Notes: generated by a model from the sequence alone, not told the origin. A stretch of DNA of 64,000 bases from Ruegeria sp. Alg231-54 (GCF_900143525.1 NZ_FREZ01000011.1:47828-111827), one strand, 5' to 3'. Numbered from the stretch's first letter, positions 1 to 8,840 are shown. A program made the numbers and translations.

Positions 1-1266
1 CTTGCTGATTACACGTCGCGCGTGCTCGCCGTGACTTTGGACAATGGCTATATCTCTGAAAAGTCGAAGACGAATATTCAAAGGGTAGCAGAAGATCTTG
101 GTTGGGATCATCGCTATCTCAGCACTGACAAGATGAACCAGATATTCGTCGACAGCCTGAAAACACACTCCAACGTGTGTCAGGGTTGTTTCAAGGCGCT
201 ATACACTTTGGCGTTCCGTACGGCTTTGGCCGATGGCGCGACTATGGTGGTGACAGGATTGTCCAGAGGGCAGTTCTTTGAAACACGCTTGACCCCCGAC
301 CTGTTCCGCAACGCAGCCCCTACGTGCTCCCAGCTGGACGATATGGTTACCAAGGCGCGTAAAGCCTATCACGCAAAAGATGACGCGCTTTCCAAGCTTT
401 TGGAAACGGATGACCTGAAAGATGGACGTTTTCTGGATCAGATCGAGGTGCTCGACATTTACCGCTACATCGACGTGCCCGTAGCTGAGATTTACGAGTT
501 TCTTGATAAGGAAACTGCATGGCAACGCCCATCGGACACTGGTAGGTCGACCAATTGCCTGATCAATGACACCGGGATCTATTTGCACAAGTCACGCGAG
601 GGGTACCACAACTACGCACTGCCCTATTCCTGGGATGTGCGCTTAGGCCACAAAACCCGCGAACAGGCATTAGAAGAGCTTAACGACGACATCGATACGC
701 AGCGCGTCGAAGCGATCCTCGAAGAGATTGGATTTGACGAGCCCGTCAACCAACAAAAGCTATCCGTTTACGTGGCCGGTCGCGATATCGCAGAACAAGA
801 TGTTTGGCAGACACTAGAGGCCCATTTTCCAAGAGGCTTGTTGCCTGACGAAGTGGTTTTACTGAAGGATATGCCGCTTAGCCCCAATGGAAAGGTTGAT
901 GCATCCCGTCTGCCCAAAGGAAGCAGGCGAGGCGTGCAGCGCTCGGGCTTGGTTCCACCTGAGACGGAAACGGAACAAAAGTTGGCCGACATACTGTCTG
1001 CGGTGATGGGTAAACTCCAGATCGGTGCGACCGATGACTTTTTCGATCTAGGCGTCGACAGCCTTGCCGCGATAGAGATTGCTATGAAGGCCAATGAACA
1101 GGGGTTTGCCCTGCCTGCGACCTCGCTGTTTGAATACCGAAGCGTTCGAGCACTTGCTGCACATGCAGACAATTTGTCGTCAGTCAGCATTGGGGAAGGC
1201 CCGGAAGAAGCTCTGCTCGATCTGGACGATGATGATCTTTCAAGCATCTCGGAGGCGCTGGGCTGA
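1..1266 (+). CDS. NRPS fragment: PP-loop domain inside an adenylation domain, then carrier domain (5' end outside window)
   Basis: The frame is open from base 1, so the N-terminus lies outside the window; 421 codons are visible. Visible residues 1-245 resemble an adenine nucleotide alpha-hydrolase (PP-loop ATP pyrophosphatase), with DNGY near the edge, a CxxC at residues 60-63, TGLSRGQ and GRSTNCLIND. The expected SGGKDS-type loop would lie upstream, unseen. Residues about 252-307 read as the C-terminal subdomain of an NRPS adenylation domain ending in the A10 motif SPNGKVD. A peptidyl-carrier domain follows with the phosphopantetheine serine in DLGVDSL (residue 354). The order implies that the PP-loop domain sits between motifs A8 and A9 of the adenylation domain. 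PP-loop enzymes are known to activate a carbonyl for sulfur or nitrogen transfer (CtaC and YcfA in thioamide pathways), so a thiolation or amidation role is inferred, not shown. The next gene starts one base after the stop. Confidence 0.8.
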   Translation, partial: LADYTSRVLAVTLDNGYISEKSKTNIQRVAEDLGWDHRYLSTDKMNQIFVDSLKTHSNVCQGCFKALYTLAFRTALADGATMVVTGLSRGQFFETRLTPDLFRNAAPTCSQLDDMVTKARKAYHAKDDALSKLLETDDLKDGRFLDQIEVLDIYRYIDVPVAEIYEFLDKETAWQRPSDTGRSTNCLINDTGIYLHKSREGYHNYALPYSWDVRLGHKTREQALEELNDDIDTQRVEAILEEIGFDEPVNQQKLSVYVAGRDIAEQDVWQTLEAHFPRGLLPDEVVLLKDMPLSPNGKVDASRLPKGSRRGVQRSGLVPPETETEQKLADILSAVMGKLQIGATDDFFDLGVDSLAAIEIAMKANEQGFALPATSLFEYRSVRALAAHADNLSSVSIGEGPEEALLDLDDDDLSSISEALG

Positions 1267-1267
1267 C

Positions 1268-4200
1268 ATGGGATATCCGCAAGGTGTAGCCGACATTCTT
1301 CCGCTGTCTTCCGCCCAGCGCGGGATATTGTTTCATGTCGATGACGAGGCGCAGCTACACGGACAATATGTAGCTGTAGTCAGTTGCACGTTGCGGGGCC
1401 CTCTGGACCCAGTGCAGCTGAAAGTTGCGATGGAGTCTCTTGTAAAAGCGCGCGACGTATTCCGAACCGGTTTCGTTTGGAAGGGTGTGAAGCAACCCGT
1501 TCAGGTCATCCAGGAACAGGTTAGCTTGCCGTGGACCGAATTGGATTGGACTGAGCATTCAGGTTTGGAACAGCGTTTCGACGACCTTCTGAAACTAGAG
1601 CAGCTACGGCAGTTTGATTTGAAGAGCCCCCCCTTGATGGCAGTTACAATGATCAAGGAAGCGCAAGACTGCTGGCGGTTTGTGTGGACAATTCATCACC
1701 TTATCAGTGATGGGTGGTCGACCGGCGTTTCGATTAGAGATCTCTTCGACCTTTACCATGGAAAAAGCCCTGCCGGTTCGATTGCGCCAAGTTTCAAAAC
1801 CTATCTGACCTGGCTCAAAAAACAGGGTCCACTGACGGACACTGCGTTTTGGACCGATTACTTTGTGGGCTTGGAAGCGCCCTGCTTGCTTCCTGAACTG
1901 GACAGCCGAAATCAGTCTCCGACCCAGGTCTCGTACGCCGAGCGATTAGGCAGCGACTTGATGGAGAGCGTAAATCGGGCTTCGGCAGAATTGAAGGTCA
2001 CACCAAATACGGTTTTGTCTGTGGCTTGGGCATTGGTCTTGCGCAGGTATCTCGGGCAAAACGACATCGTGTTTGGTACCACGACTGCAGGACGTCCACC
2101 TGAAATCCCCAATATTTCTCAAGCCGTTGGTGCATTCATAAGCACACTGCCAGTACGTTTCAAAATCGATCCGTCCCAATCAGTGGGCGAGCTCCTACAA
2201 GACCACACTAGCACAGAGTTGAAACGACTAAAACATGAGCACGCCTCGCTCGCAGACGTACAAAGCTGCGCCCCGTTCGCAAGTGGAACCCCCGTTTTCG
2301 ATACGCTGTTTGTGAATGAAGGCGTTCAGAAACAAGATTTCGTCTTTGACGACATTGAGATCACTGGTCTTAAGACAGCGCAGTTCAGCAATTATCCCTT
2401 ATCGCTTCTTGTGACGCCGCAGAAAGATTTGGATGTTGAAATCTATTTCGACCCAGAACGTATTTCCGCCGAAGCCATTCGGTCGTGCCTTGAAAGCTAC
2501 AAACGCGTCTTGTTTGCAATTGCCAATGATCCTACAACGCCAATAAGAAACCTGATGAAAGACGGTGCTAACCCGGTTTACATCTTACCCGCGCCAAAAG
2601 CTGAAACTGTCATTCATCGCTTCCTGCAACACGCTGACGCTTCGCCAAATGCGGTCGCAATATCTGACAACCACAAAACGGTAACTTATTCCGAACTGTC
2701 GAAACGCGCGCGGCAACTAGCCTTTTCACTGCTCAAAGCTGGTGTGACTGAAGACGATATAGTCCCTGTAGCTTTGCCGCGTGGCGTGGATGCATTTGCA
2801 GCCTTTTTGGGCGTGATGATGTCAGGTGCAGCATATGTTCCGCTGGATCTGAATTATCCGGAAATTCGTCTCTCGCAGATGATGGAAACGGTCAAGCCCC
2901 GTTTCATTGTGACGTCACGAACGTCGCAAAATAACCTGCCCACCAAATCTGCTCATCCGGTTCTAGTTGACGTGCTCGATCAGGCGATCCACCCGGACGA
3001 TGTTAAGCTCGGTGCGCGTGCCTATGTCATGTTCACGTCCGGGTCAGAAAACAAACCCAAAGGTGTTGAGATCTCTCACTCAGCGCTGGCCGTATCAACG
3101 GTCGCGCGAGATGAGGTTTACGGTGCTGCGCCTGAAGTCTACCTACTGCTGTCCTCTTTGGCGTTTGACAGCTCTGTTGCCGGAATTTACTGGACCCTTT
3201 GCACTGGCGGGCATTTGGTCGTCGCCGAGAAACGCGCCGAGCAAAGTCCGAACCAGTTAGGAGAATTAATCTCCCGACACAATGTGACCCATACTCTGTG
3301 CCTACCGAGCTTGGCTCGCGCGCTTCTGATGTCCGTACCACAAAGTGATTTGCAAAGCCTACGGGTTCTAATCGCCGCTGGAGAAGCACTCTACGACAGC
3401 CTGCCTCACGAATTAAAAGAGTTGCTGCCCAATTGCGTATTGATGAATGAGTATGGGCCGACGGAGGGTACGGTTTGGTGCACTTCGTTTGATGCTACGG
3501 CTTTTGAAGAAGGCCCGATTGTTCCAATTGGGAAGGCAATTCCCGGAACCTGGGTGGGCGTCTTCGATAACGATGATTGCCCCGCTGAACCGGGGATAAC
3601 CGGTGAAATCATTGTTGCTGGCCACACAGTCGCAAACAGCTATCTACACGATTCGGAATACACAAAAAATCGGTTCTTTGAATTTGGGGGTGAAGGCATC
3701 CGGGCGTATAGAACAGGCGATCTTGGGGTTGCTGACGCCTCGGGATGCATCACGTTCTTGGGCCGCCGGGACAAACAAATCAAAATACGCGGACATCGAG
3801 TCGAGCTTTCGGAAATTGAGGCTGCTGCTCAAGTTGTTACTGAACAACGCCGTATAGCTGCCGTTTCATTGGCGCTTTCGGGCTCCAATAGTATTATCTT
3901 GGCGATAGAATGCGGACCCAGCGACCCGATTTGTGAGGCCACCGCGCGTCACATTGAGGCCAGTCTTCCAGAACCTTTCCATCCAAGTTCGGTTGTTGGT
4001 GTTGAAGTGTTTCCTATTCTTCCGAACGGAAAGTTGGATCAAAACGCACTTAAGGCTATGGTCACCGAGCACCTGCAATCCCACGTTGGCGCACCCCCGA
4101 AGACAGAGCTCGAGGAGCAAATAGCCGCAATTTTTTCCGAAACGCTGAATACGCGATGTCAGACGAGAAACGGCAATTTCTTTGATTTGGGGGGCGACAG

Positions 4201-5092
4201 TTTGGCGACACTTTCGGCCTATGCTAGGGGTTGCGAGCAAGGAATTCACTTTGAACCAACCGATCTTTTTAGTTGCCCAACAGTTGCTGAATTGGCCAAA
4301 AGGGTATCCGAGAGGCGCGCGGGCGAGATGTTCTCTGGGAGCGAAAGCGCTATTCAGATTTCCAGCCAAGGAACGAGCAAAACAACAGTCTTAATTGCGC
4401 ATTGCTCTGTCAAGTTCAGCCGGTATATGGCCCGAAGCTTGGGTCCAGACCATTCCGTTGTGCATATTCCAAGCCATCGGACAGAAGGTACTCCCGTCCC
4501 GTTTGACCGGTCTGTCAGCGACCTTGCATCCGAAGCTATTTTTCATCTTAAACAGACCAATAAGACCGGTCCATTTGTTCTGTGCGGGTATTCCGCCGGA
4601 TGTCCGATTGCCATGGAAATGGCAAGACAATTGGGGCAGGAAAAAACCCTTGGTATGATCCTTTTGGACCCTCCGTTCAAAATGGTCGGGGCAGAACCGG
4701 AGTTACAGCCCTTGTACTTTCGCTCGTACAAAAGACTGCGCTACATCATCAAAGGCTGGAAACGCCGCTTTAAAGCACGGCGCGTCGTTCCTGAAATCAA
4801 GCGCATTCTAGCTGAGCAACCTGAAGCTGAAGAAGCGAGGATCAGGGGTGTCGAAATTGCCCACGAATTGGCGATCAGTAATTTTCGCGTGCCTCGCTTT
4901 GATCCCCCGGCACACGTGTTTTTGTCACGCGGCAACCCCTCTCTGACTGGCGGCGACGTTTTGGATACGCACTTGCGGGACAAAAGCCTTTACAGCCTAG
5001 ACATGAAGCATGTGGAGCTAATGAGCCGACCAGACGTTTTTGCAACTATCGCTTCTGTGATTTCGGAATGCGTAGACCGCAGGATTCGATAA
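1268..5092 (+). CDS. NRPS termination module C-A-PCP-TE
   Basis: A 1274-residue NRPS protein. The ATG at 1268 is chosen because it follows the upstream stop by one base and immediately precedes the condensation-domain opening PLSSAQRGILFH. Domains in order: condensation with intact HHLISDG (residues about 143-149); adenylation with FTSGS (about 588), FDSS (its Asp fits alpha-amino-acid binding), NEYGPTE (about 728), YRTGDL (about 814) and A10 Lys in LPNGKLD (about 918); carrier domain with GGDSL; and a type I thioesterase with the nucleophile in GYSAG (about 1107), Asp in LLDPP and His in MKHVELM. All core catalytic motifs are present, so the module looks functional. It should condense one amino acid onto the intermediate delivered by the upstream protein and release the product. 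The substrate amino acid was not assigned. An IS6-type remnant begins 30 bases after the stop, so downstream pathway genes may have been lost. Confidence 0.93.
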   Translation: MGYPQGVADILPLSSAQRGILFHVDDEAQLHGQYVAVVSCTLRGPLDPVQLKVAMESLVKARDVFRTGFVWKGVKQPVQVIQEQVSLPWTELDWTEHSGLEQRFDDLLKLEQLRQFDLKSPPLMAVTMIKEAQDCWRFVWTIHHLISDGWSTGVSIRDLFDLYHGKSPAGSIAPSFKTYLTWLKKQGPLTDTAFWTDYFVGLEAPCLLPELDSRNQSPTQVSYAERLGSDLMESVNRASAELKVTPNTVLSVAWALVLRRYLGQNDIVFGTTTAGRPPEIPNISQAVGAFISTLPVRFKIDPSQSVGELLQDHTSTELKRLKHEHASLADVQSCAPFASGTPVFDTLFVNEGVQKQDFVFDDIEITGLKTAQFSNYPLSLLVTPQKDLDVEIYFDPERISAEAIRSCLESYKRVLFAIANDPTTPIRNLMKDGANPVYILPAPKAETVIHRFLQHADASPNAVAISDNHKTVTYSELSKRARQLAFSLLKAGVTEDDIVPVALPRGVDAFAAFLGVMMSGAAYVPLDLNYPEIRLSQMMETVKPRFIVTSRTSQNNLPTKSAHPVLVDVLDQAIHPDDVKLGARAYVMFTSGSENKPKGVEISHSALAVSTVARDEVYGAAPEVYLLLSSLAFDSSVAGIYWTLCTGGHLVVAEKRAEQSPNQLGELISRHNVTHTLCLPSLARALLMSVPQSDLQSLRVLIAAGEALYDSLPHELKELLPNCVLMNEYGPTEGTVWCTSFDATAFEEGPIVPIGKAIPGTWVGVFDNDDCPAEPGITGEIIVAGHTVANSYLHDSEYTKNRFFEFGGEGIRAYRTGDLGVADASGCITFLGRRDKQIKIRGHRVELSEIEAAAQVVTEQRRIAAVSLALSGSNSIILAIECGPSDPICEATARHIEASLPEPFHPSSVVGVEVFPILPNGKLDQNALKAMVTEHLQSHVGAPPKTELEEQIAAIFSETLNTRCQTRNGNFFDLGGDSLATLSAYARGCEQGIHFEPTDLFSCPTVAELAKRVSERRAGEMFSGSESAIQISSQGTSKTTVLIAHCSVKFSRYMARSLGPDHSVVHIPSHRTEGTPVPFDRSVSDLASEAIFHLKQTNKTGPFVLCGYSAGCPIAMEMARQLGQEKTLGMILLDPPFKMVGAEPELQPLYFRSYKRLRYIIKGWKRRFKARRVVPEIKRILAEQPEAEEARIRGVEIAHELAISNFRVPRFDPPAHVFLSRGNPSLTGGDVLDTHLRDKSLYSLDMKHVELMSRPDVFATIASVISECVDRRIR

Positions 5093-5121
5093 CCTCTAAA
5101 CTCTGATCCCACATTTAAACT

Positions 5122-5427
5122 GGTGCTGTCAGACTAATTCGAACCAGTCTCAGTTTGCCGCGGAAACTGCGAACCTATCCGGAACAAAGTTGACGCCACT
5201 CGGCAAGAGCGGCGGTGCGGGTCAGCTTGAAGGTGTCCCGGCTGGTGAGCGATCGTTCCTGGTTGAAGTGGTTGTAGACGGAAGAATGGATGGAGGCGAA
5301 TTTCTGTAAACTTCGCATGCGCCTGAAACGCTGCATCGCACGTTCTCTTCGTCGGAAAGGCAGGTGCGAGTTCTCGACGCGGTTGTTGAGCCACCTGCCC
5401 GTCCTTTGTTTTTCGAGTGCACCCAGT
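5122..5427 (-). mobile_element. IS6-family element remnant 1 (3' tnp end only)
   Basis: The left terminal sequence GGTGCTGTCAGACTAATTCG matches the left end of the intact copies at 6018 and 49312. The sequence then tracks those copies through the 3' part of the transposase and stops at 5427, where the left end of a second IS6-type element begins. The right half is missing. Confidence 0.85.
5175..5427 (-). pseudogene. IS6-family transposase, C-terminal fragment 1
   Basis: About 84 C-terminal residues of an IS6-family DDE transposase, in frame, ending EWRQLCSG like the intact copy at 6071-6784. It retains the NRVENSHLPF..RRERA segment that carries the catalytic Glu, but lacks both catalytic Asp residues and the N-terminal helix-turn-helix. 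No start codon is left. It is truncated by the element starting at 5428. Confidence 0.8.
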
Positions 5428-6017
5428 GGTGGTGTCAGACCAATTCGAACCAGTCTCTACAAGGACAATGACACTGTCCTTATGCCGCGCCGAGTTGACG
5501 CCACTCAGTGAGAGCAACGGCGCGGTTGCGCTTGAAATTATCGCGGTTGTAGAGGTGGCGTTCCAGATTAAAGTGGTTGTGAACCGAAGAGTGAACATCG
5601 GAGAATTTCTGCAGGCTTTTCATCTGCCGAAACCGCAGCATCACCCGTTCTCGTCGTCGAAACGGCTGGTGCGAATTCTCGCTTCGATTGTTCCGCCAGC
5701 GGCCGGTTTCCTGCTTCTGTGCATTGCCTATGATTTTCATGGCAGCACCGTAGGATCGAAGTTTGTCCGTCACGACGACATGTGGGCTCCCATAGCGTTT
5801 CATTGCTTTCCTGAGGAATTTCAACGCGGCTTTGCGATCTCGGCGCTTGGTCACATAACTTTCCAGCACCTCGCCTTCGTGATCCACAGCCCGCCATAGG
5901 TAGTGCGTCTCGCCATTGATCTTCACGAAGACCTCGTCCAGATGCCACTGCCAGTTCGAATAAGATCGCATCCGATTGACCCTGTTTCTGCGGATCTCTG
6001 CCGCGAATATCGGGCCA
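5428..6017 (-). mobile_element. IS6-family element remnant 2, a divergent variant
   Basis: The left end GGTGGTGTCAGACCAATTCG starts abruptly inside remnant 1. The transposase inside differs clearly from the other copies, so this is a second IS6-type variant. The element ends at 6017 where the left end of the intact copy 6018-6835 begins. Its own right end was not found to the right of 6835, so that part has been deleted rather than merely split. Confidence 0.82.
5480..6017 (-). pseudogene. IS6-family transposase (variant), N-terminally truncated
   Basis: About 178 in-frame residues ending EWRQLGAA; roughly the first 58 residues of the family length of about 235 are absent. The retained part begins GPIFAAEIRR and carries the complete DDE core: Asp in WHLDEVFVKI, Asp in VVTDKLRSY and Glu in NRSENSHQPF. 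Truncation coincides exactly with the boundary of the next IS6 copy at 6018. An internal Met at 5971 could give a 163-residue product lacking the DNA-binding N-terminus, unlikely to be active alone. Confidence 0.82.
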
Positions 6018-6835
6018 GGTGCTGTCAGACTAATTCGAACTAGGCTCAGTTTGCCGCGGAAATCGCGAACTTATCCGGAACAAAGTTGACGCCACTCGCT
6101 AAGAGCGGCGGCGCGGGTCAGCTTGAAGGTGTCTCGACTGGCTAACGATCTTTCCTGGTTGAAGTGGTTGTAAACGGAAGAATGGATGGAGGCGAATTTC
6201 TGTAAACTTCGCATACGCCTGAAACGCAGCATGGCCCGTTCTCTTCGTCGGAAAGGCAGGTGCGAGTTCTCGACGCGGTTGTTGAGCCACCTGCCCGTCC
6301 TTTGTTTTTCGAGTGCATCCAGTTCTTTGAGCGCGGCTCTGTATGAGGCGAAGCGATCCGTCACGACGGTTTCCGCTTTGCCGTGTCGCTTCATTAACTT
6401 CTTGAGGAATTTCAGTGCTGCAGCCTTGTTTCGGCGTTTGGTGACAACGGCTTCCAGCACCTCGCCTTCATGATCAACAGCCCGCCAAAGATAGTGCCGC
6501 TTGCCATTCACCTTCACGAAAACCTCGTCCACGTGCCACTTCCATTTGGAGAATGCGCGCAGCTGCTGAACACGCTTCCGTCTGATCTCAGCAGCAAACA
6601 TCGGGCCAAACCTGTTCCACCAATATCGGATAGTTTCGTGGCTCACGTCGATGCCTCTCTCGTGCAGCAGATCTTCGACATTCCGAAGCGAGAGCGGGAA
6701 ACGGATGTACAGCATCACCGCAAGGCGGATGATCTCGGGACTGGTTTTAAAGTATTTGAATGAGGCAGGTCTGGTCATGGGCAAAAGCTACGCAACTGCC
6801 CTGCCCCGCTCAAGCAAAGTTCTTCTGACAAGACC
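6018..6835 (-). mobile_element. IS6-family insertion sequence, complete copy B (818 bp)
   Basis: Terminal sequences GGTGCTGTCAGA at the left and TCTTCTGACAAGACC at the right (reverse complement GGTCTTGTCAGAAGA) form imperfect inverted repeats. The copies at 8023-8840 and 49312-50129 have the same 818-bp length and the same 53-base spacing from left end to transposase stop. The 8 bases on either side (TCGGGCCA and AAGCCAAG) are not a direct repeat, although this family normally makes an 8-bp duplication. Confidence 0.92.
6071..6784 (-). CDS. IS6-family transposase (copy B)
   Basis: A 237-residue DDE transposase of normal IS6-family length. The N-terminal part with LRNVEDLLHERGIDVSHETI is the helix-turn-helix region. 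The catalytic core shows Asp in WHVDEVFVKV, Asp in VVTDRFASY and Glu in NRVENSHLPF. By family knowledge it catalyses replicative transposition with cointegrate formation. It fills the element except for short ends and is intact. Confidence 0.94.
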   Translation of the reverse strand: MPMTRPASFKYFKTSPEIIRLAVMLYIRFPLSLRNVEDLLHERGIDVSHETIRYWWNRFGPMFAAEIRRKRVQQLRAFSKWKWHVDEVFVKVNGKRHYLWRAVDHEGEVLEAVVTKRRNKAAALKFLKKLMKRHGKAETVVTDRFASYRAALKELDALEKQRTGRWLNNRVENSHLPFRRRERAMLRFRRMRSLQKFASIHSSVYNHFNQERSLASRDTFKLTRAAALSEWRQLCSG

Positions 6836-7033
6836 AAGCCAAGTAACTAAAGGGACAAGATCATCGCAGAAGTCGCAATGTCTCCTCTCAAAATTGAGAT
6901 AGGGTGCGCCTCGCTGCGTCGCCGCAAGGCGGTTTCGCGCTCAACTTGACTGATGCCGTAAGATGAGCGACCGACTGTTTTTCCGCGTTTGTGATTATTT
7001 GCGCGTCAAAATGAAAGACTGGGGCTTCTGTCG

Positions 7034-7267
7034 CTAATGTAGACTAAGGAGGACTTCGAGGTCGCGGCAGGTGAGCGGTTCCATAAGTTTGCGTTCTTCT
7101 CCGTTTAGCGATTTGCCATCAGAAATATGATCCTTCAGCAACCGAGAAATCTGGCTCGTCGACTGATAGTAGAGTTCGGGATTGGACCGGCTCAGGTCAA
7201 ATAACAAGCGCCGCAGCAGCGCCTTTCGCCGCTCGGCATCGGTTTCTGATTTCTTGTCTTGAAGCAT
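7034..7267 (-). CDS. Small hypothetical protein between IS6 copies
   Basis: A 77-residue, charged, helix-rich reading frame (MLQDKKSETDAERRKALLRR at the start) with no signal peptide or recognised domain. It lies between the intact IS6 copies B and C and is divergent from the 206-residue gene at 7393. A weak purine-rich stretch (GGTAAAG) precedes the start. I do not recognise it. It may be a real small gene of the passenger segment or a chance frame. Confidence 0.45.
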   Translation of the reverse strand: MLQDKKSETDAERRKALLRRLLFDLSRSNPELYYQSTSQISRLLKDHISDGKSLNGEERKLMEPLTCRDLEVLLSLH

Positions 7268-7392
7268 GATAGCTTTACCTGAGCATTCCTACTCAGCAGT
7301 TAGGTTTTTTTTGCACCTCGTAAAGCCTATCTGTTTGCCTGCGACGACTAGTGAAGGATCGTCGCGTCGAAGCGAATGAAGGATTCGACTTT

Positions 7393-8013
7393 ATGATAGA
7401 TCAACTTAAACGTCTTTTTGATCGGAAGACTTACGCGGCTGTACGTTATGATGCCGCAAAGCAGCATGCAAACTCTGCCGACATGGTCGCGGTACTGAAC
7501 GCCGATCCCTACTTGATGGTAGCCGACGCGGGACTGCGGTTGATCTCCGTCTTTGACGATTTGCACTACGATCGTGCAGATCTTGATATGTTGTCCGCCC
7601 CGATGCGAAGGCGCGCATTGAAAAAACTCGCCCCTTTCGAATATTTTCAGCGATCCGGTTCGGTGATTGAGAACTGCGCTGCTGACATACGCATTCATAT
7701 GCCGAAATTCCGGGCGCTTGGTGCATCGCCGTTTGACGCGCTGCGAGAAACATCCATGCGGCCACAAGATTATGCTCTGCTAACCCCAACGCAAGCCGCG
7801 GCGCAAATGATTGCAGCCTATGAAGTCGATACCGCGAAAGAGCGTTTGGCAGCATTGGTCTTAAAACACCCGGCAAACTTGTTGCGTCTGTTTGACTTTC
7901 TGGAACCTACCCCTTCAAAAGCAGCGGTCCGCGAGATGTTGGGCGAGCTGCTCTTTCTGCAACGCGCTGCAGTGGCCAAGGAACCGCTCAAGAGCCGACG
8001 GGCATTGCGTTAG
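7393..8013 (+). CDS. Hypothetical protein, passenger between IS6 copies
   Basis: A 206-residue cytoplasmic-looking protein with no recognised domain. The ATG at 7393 is preferred over the upstream GTG at 7351 because AAGGA lies nine bases before it. The sequence is mixed alpha-helical, with a run of Ala/Leu-rich helices in the C-terminal half, no membrane segment and no Cys cluster. Its stop is only 9 bases before IS6 copy C (left end 8023). With the small gene at 7034 it forms the cargo of a same-orientation IS6 pair. Function unknown. Confidence 0.55.
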   Translation: MIDQLKRLFDRKTYAAVRYDAAKQHANSADMVAVLNADPYLMVADAGLRLISVFDDLHYDRADLDMLSAPMRRRALKKLAPFEYFQRSGSVIENCAADIRIHMPKFRALGASPFDALRETSMRPQDYALLTPTQAAAQMIAAYEVDTAKERLAALVLKHPANLLRLFDFLEPTPSKAAVREMLGELLFLQRAAVAKEPLKSRRALR

Positions 8014-8022
8014 CATGTCAGG

Positions 8023-8840
8023 GGCGCTGTCAGACAAATTCGAACCAGTCTCAGCTAGGCCAATAGAACTGCCCTTTAAGCCGCACCAAGTTCGCGCCAC
8101 TCGGCAAGAGCGGCGGTGCGTGTCAGCTTGAAGGTGTCTCGGCTGGTGAGAGATCGCTCCTGGTTGAAGTGGTTGTAGACAGAGAAGTGGACGGCGGCGA
8201 ACTTCTGCAAACTTCGCATGCGCCTAAAACGCTGCATCGCGCGTTCGCGTCGTCGAAACGGCAGGTGCGAATTCTCAGCGCGGTTGTTGAGCCACCTGAC
8301 CGTCTGTTGTTTTTCAAGCGCGTCCAGTTCTCTGAGCGCGGCTCTGTATGAGGCAAAGCGATCCGTGACGACAGTTTCCGCTTTGCCGTTTCGCTTCATC
8401 AATTTCCTGAGGAATTTCAATGCCGCTTGCTTGTTTCGACGTTTGGTAACGATTGCTTCCAGCACTTCGCCCTCATGATCGACGGCCCGCCAGAGGTAGT
8501 GTCGCTTGCCATTCACCTTCACGAAAACCTCGTCCACGTGCCACTTCCATTTAGAGAATGGGCGGAGCTGCTGAACACGCTTCAGTCTGATCTCAGCAGC
8601 GAACATCGGGCCAAACCTGTTCCACCAATATCGGACAGTTTCATGACTGGCATCGATCCCGCGTTCGTGCAGCAGATCTTCGACATTCCTAAGCGAGAGC
8701 GGGAAACGGATGTACAGCATCACCGCCAAGCGGATAATCTCGGAACTGGTTTTGAAGTACTTGAAAGAGGCAGGTCTGGTCATGGACAAAAGCTACGCAA
8801 CACCCCTGCCCCGCTCAAGCAAAGTTCTTCTGACAAGACC
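8023..8840 (-). mobile_element. IS6-family insertion sequence, complete copy C (818 bp)
   Basis: Left end GGCGCTGTCAGAC and right end TCTTCTGACAAGACC match copies B and D with a few base changes. The length and the 53-base offset to the transposase stop are the same. Flanking octamers (ATGTCAGG left, GTGTAGTG right) do not match. Orientation equals that of copy B, giving a same-direction pair around 6836-8022. Confidence 0.92.
8076..8789 (-). CDS. IS6-family transposase (copy C)
   Basis: A 237-residue intact transposase, very close to copies B and D. Differences are visible, for example ERGIDASHET instead of ERGIDVSHET, and an EWRELGAA ending instead of EWRQLCSG. The catalytic residues are kept: Asp in WHVDEVFVKV, Asp in VVTDRFASY and Glu in NRAENSHLPF. 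The differences show it is not a very recent duplicate of copy B. Confidence 0.93.
   Translation of the reverse strand: MSMTRPASFKYFKTSSEIIRLAVMLYIRFPLSLRNVEDLLHERGIDASHETVRYWWNRFGPMFAAEIRLKRVQQLRPFSKWKWHVDEVFVKVNGKRHYLWRAVDHEGEVLEAIVTKRRNKQAALKFLRKLMKRNGKAETVVTDRFASYRAALRELDALEKQQTVRWLNNRAENSHLPFRRRERAMQRFRRMRSLQKFAAVHFSVYNHFNQERSLTSRDTFKLTRTAALAEWRELGAA

Noticed and set aside
2967..3260. 97-codon frame inside the NRPS
   Set aside because: Lies fully within the adenylation domain coding sequence in another frame; no ribosome site or domain.
5134..5598. 154-codon minus-strand frame spanning two IS6 remnants
   Set aside because: It reads across the remnant 1/variant 2 junction in a frame other than the transposase frame, so it is an artefact of the fusion.
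5122..8840. Composite of IS6 copies with matching outer octamers
   Set aside because: The outer flanks TTTAAACT (left of 5122) and GTGTAGTG (right of 8840) do not match, so one-step insertion of the whole block is not supported.
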